64,000 bases of DNA from Paenibacillus hunanensis (GCF_014645615.1 NZ_BMMB01000001.1:558001-622000), one strand, 5' to 3'. Shown: positions 46,148 through 55,903, numbered from the stretch's first letter. Program-made: numbers and translations. Notes: generated by a model not told the origin, from the letters alone.

Positions 46148-47230
46148 ATGACAAGCAGTGGACGTGATTTGACGATTGAAGCCGTTAATACAACAGGTGT
46201 GGTGCAATACGATATCGCTTCAGCTACGCGAGGTGGTACACGACGGTTGATGGTTAGCGATAACCCGGAGACATTGAACGAAACGAATTTTCCAGTGACA
46301 CACGGTGTGTTGTGGCATGATGTTGTACGTAGTAACGATGGACAGGTGAAGCATCGCATTTTCGGCTGGCACTATAATGTGTTGCCGAATCCGGTAAAAA
46401 TCGGAATTACGCTGGAAAATCGCGCGAACCACGGTGCATTGCGTCTGGAGGATGTGAAGCGTGAATACCGGATCGGCGGCGATGAGGTGAACTGGATCAC
46501 AGATATCGGTGGTAACATTTCGCGTGCGGTACTGGCAGGCACAATGGATCAGCGTACAGCGGATCAGCCACTGATCAAGCAGCAGCAATCCGGTCAGATC
46601 GAAGCTTTTATCGTACCATCGGGTAAGCTGTTCGGGTTTGTGTATGATTTTACAGTGAAAAGTACAGATAGCGGCGAGATGCTATATACCGTGCGTACAG
46701 TCGCATCGCGCGATACTGCGTATGATCTGACATTGATGAAGTCGGAGCCATTGCCACTGGCAGCACAGTCTCATCCGCGTGGGAACTGGACATTTTCAGA
46801 AACGAATGCGATTACTCCAGTCTATACCGCAGGTACGGCTCGCGTGATCTATCCAACCGCTGCCAAGCTGAAAAAAGACGGCTCCATTCCAGCGGATCAG
46901 CTTTTTACCGCTGCTGCCAGCGAACAGCCGCAAAGCTCGCTGGATAACCGGGCGCAATTTGGTGCGATTTATAATGTGACTGTACCTGTACACAACCCGG
47001 GTCCACAACATCGTACCGTGCAAATTTCACTCAATCCGCGTGGTGGTAGCTATGGCGGTGCAGTCAAAATTGGTGAGGATGTATACGGTGTGCCACTGCT
47101 GCGTACGAATCAGCAAAAGGCACCCGTATATGTAGCCAGCGTAGCACCGGGTACGAGCAATTATAGCTTTAGCCTGATGATTGCAGGCGCTTCGTCTACG
47201 CCGCTTGGCTTGCTGGTGGAGACGCTGTAA
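46148..47230 (+). CDS. Large soluble protein of unknown function
   Basis: A 360-residue protein with no signal peptide and no membrane segment, which looks rich in beta strands (GRDLTIEAVNTTGVVQYDIA, VKIGITLENRANHGALRLEDVKREYRI, YNVTVPVHNPGPQHRTVQISLNPRGG). The C-terminal third contains PRGGSYGGAVKIGEDVYGVPLLR and ends LGLLVETL. This suggests one or two beta-sandwich domains, perhaps of a surface or stalk-like protein, but it lacks a visible export signal. AGGGAGGCAATCATA precedes the ATG. Single gene. I do not recognise the family. Confidence 0.75.
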   Translation: MTSSGRDLTIEAVNTTGVVQYDIASATRGGTRRLMVSDNPETLNETNFPVTHGVLWHDVVRSNDGQVKHRIFGWHYNVLPNPVKIGITLENRANHGALRLEDVKREYRIGGDEVNWITDIGGNISRAVLAGTMDQRTADQPLIKQQQSGQIEAFIVPSGKLFGFVYDFTVKSTDSGEMLYTVRTVASRDTAYDLTLMKSEPLPLAAQSHPRGNWTFSETNAITPVYTAGTARVIYPTAAKLKKDGSIPADQLFTAAASEQPQSSLDNRAQFGAIYNVTVPVHNPGPQHRTVQISLNPRGGSYGGAVKIGEDVYGVPLLRTNQQKAPVYVASVAPGTSNYSFSLMIAGASSTPLGLLVETL

Positions 47231-47613
47231 TCGATTGCCCGTTATGTAACCTGTAACCGTTATGTAGTACAGATCACCGAATAGCTCAAGCAGTAAAAAA
47301 TAACTGCTCTATGGAAAGAGTTATTGGTCATATCCATACGTGCATACAGGGACTGGTAACACCTGTATCCCAGCTAGCGAGCTGTTGCTGCTGATACAGA
47401 GCATAAGGAATTGTGATGAGGAAGACATTCATAATTATGAAATGTGCTCCTATCGATATGCTGGCTTCCAGTTAGTAAGCACTAGAGCAATAGTATATCC
47501 ATTTGATTCGATTAGATCATGGAGCCGTGTAAAGGGGTATGGTAGAATATAAGCGAACATATGTTTGTTTATAGATTCACCCATACATCCGATAACACAA
47601 AGGAGACATGATG
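47231..47613 (+). other. Intergenic region upstream of the Imm51-like gene
   Basis: Holds a short direct repeat (CGTTATGTA at 47240-47248 and 47257-47265) and a possible extended -10 box TGGTAGAAT at 47540-47548. No gene is seen. Confidence 0.35.
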
Positions 47614-47970
47614 ATGAGTAAACAGGAAATCAATGAACAGATTGCCCCTTTTAAATGGGTATCGTCGGAATCGAATCCAGGTGCCTCTGTTATTCTGGTC
47701 GCTGGCATGTACAAGCAGGACGTATTTGATCAACGAGCAGACGAGGGCTTTGAAGGTGGCGGATATGACTGGGCATCGCTGGCAGCGGTGTATCTGGCTG
47801 AGCGTATGCCAGAGCTGGAGTCGATTGTACGCTTTGATCCCGAAGCGGATATGTTCTGCGCGTATTCGAATGATGCCGAAGCGCTGCGCACATTCATTAT
47901 TGGTTTTCATGAGGCGTGTGAACAGCCAGAAGTGATCGCAGATTTGTTCTCCCGTGCAGAGCTGGATTAA
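47614..47970 (+). CDS. Imm51-like immunity-family protein
   Basis: A 118-residue protein that resembles the Imm51 family of polymorphic-toxin immunity proteins: FKWVSSESNPGASVILVAGMY, the GYDWASLAAVYL motif, IVRFDPEADMFCAYSNDAEAL and the C-terminal LFSRAELD. Three consecutive ATGs are present; AGGAG is eight bases before the third (47614). No toxin, secretion or WXG/LXG gene is adjacent, so it is an orphan or a housekeeping relative. The family call is from memory of the motif and moderately certain. Confidence 0.65.
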   Translation: MSKQEINEQIAPFKWVSSESNPGASVILVAGMYKQDVFDQRADEGFEGGGYDWASLAAVYLAERMPELESIVRFDPEADMFCAYSNDAEALRTFIIGFHEACEQPEVIADLFSRAELD

Positions 47971-48226
47971 CTGACGGCATGCGCGTGCTTGATGCAGCTA
48001 GCGTTGCATGGATCGGTATAAGCTGAGAATTTGCCTGGTAGAAATACAGAAGCCAGGGAGAAGCTAGACGAGCCTTGATCGAATGAGTCGTGTTGTATGC
48101 TAATTAATTCTTTATGTTTTACATCATCGACTCCGAGAAAAAGCTTCGAAGCTCCACGTTACACTACCGACATTTACCCTACACATCTAAAGCATCACAA
48201 GCATATAAGAACGCTATACCAAACCA

Positions 48227-48268
48227 AAAAAGTCGCAGCGGCTCCATACGTCCGCTGCGACTTTTCAT
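48227..48268. terminator. Bidirectional Rho-independent terminator
   Basis: AAAAGTCGCAGCGG and CCGCTGCGACTTTT with a ten-base loop. It lies between the Imm51-like gene and the convergent aldo-keto reductase. Confidence 0.88.
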
Positions 48269-48395
48269 TATTATTCTAGTTCGATTCACGCTTACCTCGC
48301 TACATCGAACTCCAAGCCAATCAGCTTGAACGATAGCACAATCTATAATCCAAACAGCCTGACAGTGCAGCTAGGCAATATTAATTACGAGTAGA

Positions 48396-49385
48396 TTACC
48401 ACGCATACGCCATTGGAGCCGCTTTACCTGGTCCTGGGAAAATCTCATCCAGACGCTTCAATGTCTCTTCATTCAGCTTCACATCCAGAATGCGCAGCGA
48501 ACCTTCAAATTGCTCGGATGTACGTGGCCCGATAATCGGTGCTGTTACCGCTGGATTCGCCAGTACCCATGCCAGCGCAACCACATCCTGTGGTTCGCCC
48601 AGCTCTTTGCATAGCTCGTCAAATTGTTCCAGCTGTGTACGATGCTTCTCCACACGCTCAGCATTGCCGCCACTGCGAGAGCCTTCGATTTGTTTGAGTG
48701 CATTGCGACCGAGCAGACCGCCATCGAGCGGACTCCATGGAATAACACCCAGCCCAAGCTCCTTCGAGGCTGGTAGCACTTCCAGCTCAGGCTCACGGCA
48801 GAGCAAGCTATATTTATGCTGCTCGGATACAAGTCCGAGGAAATGACGCTTCTCTGCTTCCTTCTGTGCAACTGCAATATTCCATCCAGCAAAGTTACTG
48901 GAGCCGACATAGCCGATTTTACCTTGATTCACAGCGACCTCAAATGCACCCCACAGCTCATCCCAACTAATGGCAGGATCAACGTGGTGCATCTGATACA
49001 ATTCGATATGATCCGTCTGAAGACGCTGTAGCGAGCCTTCCAGATGACGACGGATTTTATACGCAGACAGTCCACCTTCATTGTTCGGGCCGTCTGGTTC
49101 GATATTCATTTTGCCATATACCTTGGTTGCAAGAATCGTCTTCTCCCGTCGTCCGCCGCCCTGCTTGAACCAGCGTCCGATGATCTCTTCCGTTGAGCCG
49201 GATTGACCCTTGCCGCCAAATCCGCCATACACATTGGCAGTATCAAAAAAGTTAATCCCTGCATCGAGTGCAGCATCCATAATGCGGAACGATTCCTTCT
49301 CATCCGTCACGGGTCCAAAATTCATCGTACCCAGGCAAATGCGACTAACCTTCAAGCCCGACTTACCCAAATAAGTGTAATCCAT
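48396..49385 (-). CDS. Aldo-keto reductase
   Basis: A 329-residue NADPH-dependent oxidoreductase with the TIM-barrel active-site tetrad: Asp48 and Tyr53 (FFDTANVYG), Lys88 (LATKVYG) and His133 (YQMHHVD). Cofactor blocks YVGSSNFAGWNI, IPWSPLDGGLLG and APIIGPRTSEQFEG are present. It is close to the YghZ/IolS-type AKRs that reduce small aldehydes. Substrate unknown. GAAGGAGTGCG lies upstream of the ATG. Single gene ending toward a shared terminator. Confidence 0.9.
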   Translation of the reverse strand: MDYTYLGKSGLKVSRICLGTMNFGPVTDEKESFRIMDAALDAGINFFDTANVYGGFGGKGQSGSTEEIIGRWFKQGGGRREKTILATKVYGKMNIEPDGPNNEGGLSAYKIRRHLEGSLQRLQTDHIELYQMHHVDPAISWDELWGAFEVAVNQGKIGYVGSSNFAGWNIAVAQKEAEKRHFLGLVSEQHKYSLLCREPELEVLPASKELGLGVIPWSPLDGGLLGRNALKQIEGSRSGGNAERVEKHRTQLEQFDELCKELGEPQDVVALAWVLANPAVTAPIIGPRTSEQFEGSLRILDVKLNEETLKRLDEIFPGPGKAAPMAYAW

Positions 49386-50059
49386 TCATCATCGCACTCC
49401 TTCGAAGTTAAAGTAGACGTCTGCACGAGCCCTATGTATGAGCGCACAGGCGCACCAAGCCATTGCTGATGCACAGAGAGTAGTTACGATTGTACACCTG
49501 CATACTATTGTAGTCCTTGCTATCGCCTACTTCAAATCCAACCACCCAGTATCTGGTAATCCCAACTAAGATGATATGAGATATAACAATAACGAAAAGA
49601 AACGTTCAGTAATGAGTACCGTTGCCATATATTGCTGTGTGAATGTGTACTCTTGAACTCCTCATCCCAACGATTCCGAGGATTCTGTATAAAGTCTGTT
49701 TTCTTACTTCTTTTCCAAACTGGTTTACGCGCATACATCAAATAACTATTACAATAAAAAACAAAATCCAACATTCATTCTAATTAAGAGTAGCCATATG
49801 AGCACCTAAAGTTATATGCACCCGGGACAAGTCATTCAATTCCCGTACGCTATAAAGAATCGTTTCCTTGCTCTTTATAGGTTCTACCTATAGCTATCAT
49901 AGTTTGTATATCTTGGATAAGAATCTGATTACGTGTTAAAACTGAATATAGAGTAAATGAGCGAATGCACATCCGAATAGGTACGTAGCGCGATGTACAT
50001 AAACCTACTGACTATGCAGACCTTGGCCTAAAGCAAGGCTGCCCAAAGGAGAGCTATAT
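49386..50059. other. Intergenic region of about 670 bp upstream of leuB
   Basis: No convincing gene; an 80-codon minus-strand frame at 49532-49774 lacks a ribosome site. A hairpin CTATAAAGA/TCTTTATAG lies at 49850-49880. No T-box core is seen, so leuB is not under the same leader type as ilvB. Its promoter is not identified. Confidence 0.4.
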
Positions 50060-51142
50060 ATGAGCGAAACGAAAAAGATTGCGGTAATCTCTGGTGATGG
50101 AATCGGTCCTGAGGTTGTAGCCGAAGCAGAAAAGGTACTTCGTCGTGCCGAAGAGCTATACGGTTATTCCTTTGAAACCGAGCATGCGTTGTTCGGCGGA
50201 ATCGCGATCGACGAAAAAGGGACTCCGTTGCCAGAAGAAACGCTGAAAGTATGTAAAAGCGCGGATGCTGTACTGCTCGGTGCAGTAGGCGGACCAAAGT
50301 GGGATAACAATTCCAAGGAACTGCGTCCAGAAACAGGATTGCTCGGTATTCGTAAAGAGCTGGGCTTGTTCTCCAACCTGCGTCCCGCTGTCGTGTTCGA
50401 TTGTCTGAAAGAAGCCTCCACCTTGAAACCAGAAGTGCTGGAAGGCACAGACCTGATGGTCGTGCGTGAGCTGACTGGCGGGATCTATTTCGGTGAGAAG
50501 TTCAGACGTGAAACTGAGCATGGCGAAGAAGCGGTGGATACCTGTGCTTACAATGTAGCAGAAGTAGAGCGCATCGTGCGTCAGGCATTCGAGATCGCTC
50601 AAGGTCGCCGCAAAAAGCTGGCTTCTGTTGATAAAGCGAACGTGCTGGAAACGTCCCGTCTGTGGCGTGAAACGGTAAACCGCATCGCTCCAGATTATCC
50701 AGATGTCGAGCTGGAGCATGTGCTGGTAGATAACTGTGCGATGCAATTGCTGCGTCGTCCTGCTAGCTTTGATGTGATCGTGACAGAGAATATGTTCGGC
50801 GATATTTTGAGCGATGAAGCAGCGATGCTGACCGGATCGATCGGAATGCTGGCTTCCGCTTCGCTGGGTGAAGGCAGCTTCGGTCTGTACGAGCCTGTAC
50901 ACGGCTCTGCACCGGACATTGCTGGACAGGGACTGGCGAATCCAATCGCAACGATTCTGTCGCTTGCATTGATGTTCCGTACGACATTTGGCTATGGTGA
51001 AGCAGCGGATGCGATTGAGGCAGCTGTAGCGAAGGTACTGGATGAAGGGCATCGTACAGCGGATATCGCAGTCGATAAGAGCAAGGCGTTGTCCACTTCG
51101 CAAATGGGCGATCTGATCGTAGCAGCAATCCAAAAGGCCTAA
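50060..51142 (+). CDS. leuB: 3-isopropylmalate dehydrogenase
   Basis: The 360-residue NAD-dependent enzyme oxidises and decarboxylates 3-isopropylmalate to 2-oxoisocaproate, the third leucine step. Seen: [23 protein letters not shown], the catalytic Tyr/Lys region ([16 protein letters not shown]), [17 protein letters not shown] and [30 protein letters not shown] precedes the ATG. It stands 4.4 kb downstream of leuA, separated by a terminator and three unrelated genes, so it is transcribed on its own. Confidence 0.96.
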   Translation: MSETKKIAVISGDGIGPEVVAEAEKVLRRAEELYGYSFETEHALFGGIAIDEKGTPLPEETLKVCKSADAVLLGAVGGPKWDNNSKELRPETGLLGIRKELGLFSNLRPAVVFDCLKEASTLKPEVLEGTDLMVVRELTGGIYFGEKFRRETEHGEEAVDTCAYNVAEVERIVRQAFEIAQGRRKKLASVDKANVLETSRLWRETVNRIAPDYPDVELEHVLVDNCAMQLLRRPASFDVIVTENMFGDILSDEAAMLTGSIGMLASASLGEGSFGLYEPVHGSAPDIAGQGLANPIATILSLALMFRTTFGYGEAADAIEAAVAKVLDEGHRTADIAVDKSKALSTSQMGDLIVAAIQKA

Positions 51143-51152
51143 CTTTATTTCC

Positions 51153-51194
51153 AACCCCTTTTCTTTACCAAATTGGCGAAGAAAAGGGGTTTTG
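51153..51194 (+). terminator. Rho-independent terminator after leuB
   Basis: AACCCCTTTTCTT and AAGAAAAGGGGTT with a 13-base loop, followed by TTG. Confidence 0.85.
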
Positions 51195-51315
51195 TCTTGC
51201 CACGAAAAGGTGTAGAATGTACACAAGCTGGTTAATAATCTTTCACAAACATGTATACAATGTTGATGCGAAGTCACTTTGACGATTATAGAATCATGTC
51301 TGGAGGGAGAACACG

Positions 51316-51720
51316 ATGAGCTTTTGCTGTGGCGGCAGTATGATTGGAACGAAAGGGACCCTCAAACATTTTAGAACCCAGGTTCACAATGTTCCCCTTC
51401 TGGTGTGTCCTGTATGCGAACGCATCGAAGTGCACTATAAGGTTGAGAACGAATATGAGATTCTGGCCGAGTATGCGCATGATGATGGCACACCGGAAAT
51501 CGACTTTCAGGATTATGTGATGGAAGACGAGGATACCATGTTTGAGAACTGTGTAAACGTTGAAGAGGATGACCCGATGGATATGGTGCAGCGCCAGATC
51601 GATATGAGCCTGGATCTGCTCGCAGTAGCCAAAGAGATTGGTGACGAGAAATGGGAGCGCGATCTGAAAAAGCGTCTTGCTGTCATGAGTCTGCGTCGTG
51701 CCCGTCTTCAGCACAAATAA
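51316..51720 (+). CDS. Acidic Cys-containing hypothetical protein
   Basis: A 134-residue acidic protein. MSFCCGGSMIGTKGTLKHF begins it, followed by LLVCPVCERIEVHYKVENEYEILAEYA. Cys4, Cys5, Cys31 and Cys34 could form a zinc-ribbon of the YgiT kind. The middle (about 58-90) is strongly acidic, and the C-terminal helix is basic (DLKKRLAVMSLRRARLQHK). TGGAGGGAG precedes the ATG. Single gene between leuB and the MoxR cluster. No function assigned; a nucleic-acid or protein-binding adaptor is possible. Confidence 0.7.
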   Translation: MSFCCGGSMIGTKGTLKHFRTQVHNVPLLVCPVCERIEVHYKVENEYEILAEYAHDDGTPEIDFQDYVMEDEDTMFENCVNVEEDDPMDMVQRQIDMSLDLLAVAKEIGDEKWERDLKKRLAVMSLRRARLQHK

Positions 51721-51879
51721 TTAGAATACCGATCCATCACCATACGGATCATAATCCGAGCGGCAGGAGATATATTCTCCTGTCGTTTGCTGCATATAAA
51801 GGGTGCTTTTTTGTTTTGTCCGGTATTCATTGTATGATAGAAGAGAGCGTATACATAAGATGAAGGAGATGACAGCATC

Positions 51880-53025
51880 ATGAATATCAATCACGTTCAG
51901 CAAGTCGCAGAACGATTAGAGCAAGAGATTGGACAACGCATTGTAGGCAAATCGCGAGAGGTACGCATGCTGCTGACAGCGCTACTGGCTTCCGGGCATG
52001 TGCTGATGGAGGATGTACCGGGTACGGGCAAAACACTGCTGGCTCGTACACTGGCGCAGTCTGTGCAATGTCGATTTCAGCGTATTCAATTTACCCCTGA
52101 TTTGCTGCCATCCGATCTGACAGGTGGCTATTTTTATAATCAAAAGGAATCAGAGTTTATTTTCCGTCCGGGGCCATTGTTTGCCCATATTGTATTGGCT
52201 GATGAGATCAACCGGGCAACGCCGCGTACTCAATCCAGTTTGCTGGAATGTATGGAGGAACGGCAAATTAGTATTGATGGCGAAAGTCATCGCTTAGAGG
52301 ACCCATTCATGGTTATCGCTACACAAAATCCAGTCGATAATCAGGGAACGTTCCCGTTACCGGAGGCGCAGATGGATCGATTCATGCTCAAGCTGTCACT
52401 GGGCTATCCGACGCGCGATGAAGGGGTGGAAGTACTGCGACGTACGCTTGGTGGAGGGCTGGAGCGTTCGGAGTCGGACAGCCTAGTTAATAGCACCAAT
52501 AACTCATCTGAACGAAACACCCATGCCGATGTGGATCAGCGTAATGATACCGTACAGGCAAATACGGTAGAAAAGGTTACTTCAAGCGAGTGGACGGCAG
52601 ATCATTTTGCCAATACTGATCGTGCTACATCTCATTCTACGTCTGTCAGCGGCGCTTCTGTTACTCGTCAAGAAATTATGGAAGCACGCCGTATATGTCG
52701 CGAGGTAAGAGTGCATGATGATTTGCTTGATTATGTCGTTCGTATTGCCGAGGCGACACGGCTGCATCCAGATACCGCACTTGGTGCCAGCCCCCGCGCT
52801 ACGCAGGCACTGCTGCGAGCCGCTCAGGCGTATGCAGCGATTCATGGACGCGATTATGTGCTGCCCGACGATGTGCAGGCGCTAGCCGTACCGGTGCTCG
52901 CCCACCGAATTGTGTTCCGCAGTCGCCAGCGTGGCGGTAGTGAAGCAGGACGTGAGCTGCTGGAAGCGGTCATTGCTGCCGAGCCTGTACCAGCAGAGCA
53001 AACTATTGTGAGCGGAGCACGCTAA
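51880..53025 (+). CDS. MoxR-family AAA+ ATPase
   Basis: A 381-residue AAA+ chaperone-like ATPase. Walker A is DVPGTGKTLLA (about 45-55) and Walker B is IVLADEINRATP; the MoxR blocks RIQFTPDLLPSDLTG, VIATQNPVDNQGTFPLPEAQMDRF and the lid segment TALGASPRATQALLRAAQAYA are intact. MoxR proteins assemble or activate partners that are often encoded beside them, here DUF58 and DUF4129 proteins. Residues about 187-263 are a Ser/Thr/Asn-rich insertion between the AAA core and the lid, absent from typical members of about 320 residues. The next gene begins one base after its stop. Confidence 0.92.
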   Translation: MNINHVQQVAERLEQEIGQRIVGKSREVRMLLTALLASGHVLMEDVPGTGKTLLARTLAQSVQCRFQRIQFTPDLLPSDLTGGYFYNQKESEFIFRPGPLFAHIVLADEINRATPRTQSSLLECMEERQISIDGESHRLEDPFMVIATQNPVDNQGTFPLPEAQMDRFMLKLSLGYPTRDEGVEVLRRTLGGGLERSESDSLVNSTNNSSERNTHADVDQRNDTVQANTVEKVTSSEWTADHFANTDRATSHSTSVSGASVTRQEIMEARRICREVRVHDDLLDYVVRIAEATRLHPDTALGASPRATQALLRAAQAYAAIHGRDYVLPDDVQALAVPVLAHRIVFRSRQRGGSEAGRELLEAVIAAEPVPAEQTIVSGAR

Positions 53026-53026
53026 G

Positions 53027-54196
53027 ATGGCGTTATTCTGGTTAATGGTGGTCGCTCTGCTAGTCGTTGCAGCACAGGCTATATTATTTGGTAAACGATC
53101 GCTGGGCAAGCTATTTTATACCCGGCGCTTATCTGCCAGTCAGTGTCATGTAGGCGAACCATTGGAAATGATTGAGGAGCTGGAAAATCGCAGCTCATTA
53201 CCCTTACCGTGGTTGCGTCTGGAAGCGATGCTGCCGGTTGCATTTCAGTTTGCCGGGTCAGCTGATCTGGTTATTAGTGAAGGCACCGTGTATCAGAATC
53301 ATCAAAGTCTATTCAGTCTGGGGCGTCGGGTTCGGATTGTACGACGTCATCCGCTGCTAGCTCGTCAGCGAGGCATGTATCGATTGGACAGCGTGTCGAT
53401 GGGTGTGGGTGATTTGTTCGGACTGGTGCGCGTGAATCGTCCGATGCCGCTTCAGCTGGATGTGACGATCTATCCTCCTTATTTGCCTTCCCATCATATG
53501 CCTGACGCGTATAGCAGCTGGCAGGGGGAAATGGAGATGCGGCGCTGGATTAACGAGGATCCGTTTCTGATCACAGGTGTGCGTGAATATCGTTCGGGCG
53601 ACCCGATGAATCAGGTACACTGGGCAGCAACCGCCCGTACGGGCGAATTGCAGGTGTATCAGCATGGCTACAGCGCTGATCCCGAGCTACTGGTCGTATT
53701 GAATATTGAGCTTAATGAGCAAATGTGGAGCACGGTGACCGAGCCAGCCGCAGCCGAATATGCGATTAGCTGCACGGCAACCATTGTTGATGATTTGCTC
53801 GGACGAGGGATGAAGGCAGGCTTTGCCCATAATGCGATTATTCCTTATGAGGATGAGGAGCGTGCTTATATTGCGCCTGGATATGGCATCGAGCAGCTAT
53901 ATTTAATTTTGCAAATGATGGCAGAGCTACAATTGAAAATCCGTCGCCCTTTTTCCCAGCTGATTAAAGGTCTAATTCCAGAGGATGAACAACGTATGCC
54001 AACCGATATATTGCTCGTGACGCCGTATGTATCAGAGGCGATCGAAGCGTCCATCGAGGAATTGCGAAATGAAGGGATGCGTGTGGAGGTGCTGTTATTG
54101 CCATCCGTTGAGCAGATGAAGCAGAACTACAGCATGCTTATGGAGCAATTCAGGTTAAAAGGTGCACGACCATCATCAATTGGGAAAAGCAGCTGA
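53027..54196 (+). CDS. DUF58-domain protein
   Basis: A 389-residue protein with a hydrophobic N-terminal helix (about 3-23), and then the DUF58 core DPFLITGVREYRSGDPMNQVHWAATARTGELQVYQH (about 175-220), which holds the family's RxYxxGDxxxxIxWxxxAR-like pattern. A von-Willebrand-A-like region follows. DUF58 proteins are regular partners of MoxR ATPases and DUF4129/transglutaminase membrane proteins, and are linked to envelope functions. It begins one base after the MoxR gene. Its stop is followed closely by a 9-bp tandem repeat that keeps another frame open. Confidence 0.88.
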   Translation: MALFWLMVVALLVVAAQAILFGKRSLGKLFYTRRLSASQCHVGEPLEMIEELENRSSLPLPWLRLEAMLPVAFQFAGSADLVISEGTVYQNHQSLFSLGRRVRIVRRHPLLARQRGMYRLDSVSMGVGDLFGLVRVNRPMPLQLDVTIYPPYLPSHHMPDAYSSWQGEMEMRRWINEDPFLITGVREYRSGDPMNQVHWAATARTGELQVYQHGYSADPELLVVLNIELNEQMWSTVTEPAAAEYAISCTATIVDDLLGRGMKAGFAHNAIIPYEDEERAYIAPGYGIEQLYLILQMMAELQLKIRRPFSQLIKGLIPEDEQRMPTDILLVTPYVSEAIEASIEELRNEGMRVEVLLLPSVEQMKQNYSMLMEQFRLKGARPSSIGKSS

Positions 54197-54207
54197 CTGA
54201 GTTTAGT

Positions 54208-54288
54208 AAGTTGAATAAGTTAAATGAGCTGAATGATCTAAATGATCCAAATGATCCAAATGATCCAAATGAGCTAAATAAGCTAAAT
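54208..54288. repeat. Nine-copy 9-bp tandem repeat after the DUF58 gene
   Basis: Nine adjacent 9-base units of consensus RARCYRAAT/GATCCAAAT; the three central units are identical (GATCCAAAT). In frame 1 (54205 onward) the units encode KLN, ELN, DLN and DPN triplets without a stop up to 54310, but no start codon or ribosome site for that frame is seen. Confidence 0.9.
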
Positions 54289-54535
54289 AAGCGGTTCGGT
54301 AAGCTTCTTTAATCTGTCTACATTATGCCAACACCATGCTGAACGAGTGACAAAGCATCTGATTGTAATCAGTCACAACGATCTATCAGCCTATCAACAA
54401 CAATAGGGCATAGTATTCCATATACGCGAGCCGAGTAGCCTCTCTAATACGATAGGTGTTTCGGTATCGCATAGAATAGAACCCGTGCCTGCGATGCTCA
54501 CTGTATCGCATCGGTCAGGAAAGGAGAGTGACACC

Positions 54536-55903
54536 ATGAATGAGCAACGATATATAGGTAATCGGGTTGTAGCTGGAATACTTCATATTGCAATGGAGCT
54601 AGCGGCGATCTATCCACTGATTGTGCTACTGGATGCCTATTTGCTACAAAACGGGCTGCCGTGGAATTGGATTCCTCTGCTATTTGGCATCGCTGGGATC
54701 GGTACATTGCTGCGTCCTGCTGTACGTTTGACTGTATGGACGAATAGTATCTTACTGCTTGTCTATGCTGTACTGATCCTTGCAGGCTGTTATCGCATAG
54801 CGGCTACGCAGCCAGCGGTTATAACATGGATTGCAGCAGTGATATTAGGTGTAGTGGCATTACTTCGTGGCGTGATGATTGCACGCAGTGATCGTGATCG
54901 ATTATTTCCGATTCGCGCGCAGCTCAGTGCACTCGGCTTAACCTGGATCATCTATATTGTCGCTGGAAGCAGCTCATCGATTCATGATGTGCGTGGTAGC
55001 TTATATGCGGCAGGTGCATTCACACTGTTCACGCTACTATTTCGATTTACGACGCAGCAGATTGATTACATATCGCTGGATGAAGGCTTTTCGTTTGCAT
55101 CGCTGCGTGCAGTCATTCAGCGGACGCGGCGCTGGACATGGCTGACGATCGTGCTTATCGCTATTTTAGGTGCGAGCGATCAGCTTACGATCTGGCTGGA
55201 ACGGGCGTGGCAAGCTCTACTGTCCATGTTAAATAATCAGACAGCGCCACCTCCGTCGATGCCAACCGAGACCTATACACCACCACCGATGGAGCCGCTT
55301 CAGCTTCCAGAAACGAGCAATACAGGCGGCGACCCCTTCTGGGTGGAAAAGCTTGCCCAGCTTATTGTTTTGCTGGCGTTATGTGCATTTATCGGTTGGA
55401 TCGGTTATGTCGTGATCCGTTTGATTCGCCGCTATGCACCAAAACTCTATCGCTGGCTACTGTCATTATGGGAGCCACAGCAGCTACAAGAGCAAGACGT
55501 ACACGTAGATACGTATACCGATGAAGTGCAGAAGCTTGCCGAGCGTTCGGATCAACCGCGTCGTCTCTTCCAGCGCAATCGTAAGCCTGTACAACCGGAT
55601 GAACGTGTACGCTACTACTATCGTCAGCTTCTGAATCGTGCGGATAAGCGGGGGATTTCAATTGCAGTGTCAGCGACACCGGAGCATGTGGGGCGTCAGC
55701 TTGCACCGGAGCAATATGAGCAAGCGGCGACAATAGCGATAAATAAGGCTGCTTCAGCTATAGTAGAGCATGAATCCATACCCGGAGCAGGCACCAAAGA
55801 GCTGATCGCACTGTACAATCGGGTGCGCTACGACGGAGCGCCTGTAGAGGAGCAGGAGCTGGCTCGCTGGGAACAGCAGTGTGAGAGTGGCAGGAAACGG
55901 TAA
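54536..55903 (+). CDS. DUF4129-type membrane protein of the MoxR cluster
   Basis: A 455-residue membrane protein: about seven hydrophobic helices in the first 220 residues, a Pro/Thr-rich extracytoplasmic linker (about 230-262, PPPSMPTETYTPPPMEP), one more helix at about 275-298, then a cytoplasmic C-terminal DUF4129 domain (VRYYYRQLLNRADKRGISIAVSATPEHVGRQL). In many Firmicutes a transglutaminase-fused protein follows; here no transglutaminase core is visible. AAAGGAGAG places the start at 54536, and the longer frame from 54485 has no site. It lies 340 bases after DUF58, across the tandem repeat. Confidence 0.8.
   Translation: MNEQRYIGNRVVAGILHIAMELAAIYPLIVLLDAYLLQNGLPWNWIPLLFGIAGIGTLLRPAVRLTVWTNSILLLVYAVLILAGCYRIAATQPAVITWIAAVILGVVALLRGVMIARSDRDRLFPIRAQLSALGLTWIIYIVAGSSSSIHDVRGSLYAAGAFTLFTLLFRFTTQQIDYISLDEGFSFASLRAVIQRTRRWTWLTIVLIAILGASDQLTIWLERAWQALLSMLNNQTAPPPSMPTETYTPPPMEPLQLPETSNTGGDPFWVEKLAQLIVLLALCAFIGWIGYVVIRLIRRYAPKLYRWLLSLWEPQQLQEQDVHVDTYTDEVQKLAERSDQPRRLFQRNRKPVQPDERVRYYYRQLLNRADKRGISIAVSATPEHVGRQLAPEQYEQAATIAINKAASAIVEHESIPGAGTKELIALYNRVRYDGAPVEEQELARWEQQCESGRKR

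Noticed and set aside
49532..49774. 80-codon minus-strand frame upstream of leuB
   Set aside because: No ribosome site or conserved pattern.
50156..51277. 373-codon minus-strand frame opposite leuB
   Set aside because: leuB on the plus strand is a certain gene; the antisense protein is Cys/His/Gln-rich, without family signs, a typical shadow of biased codons.
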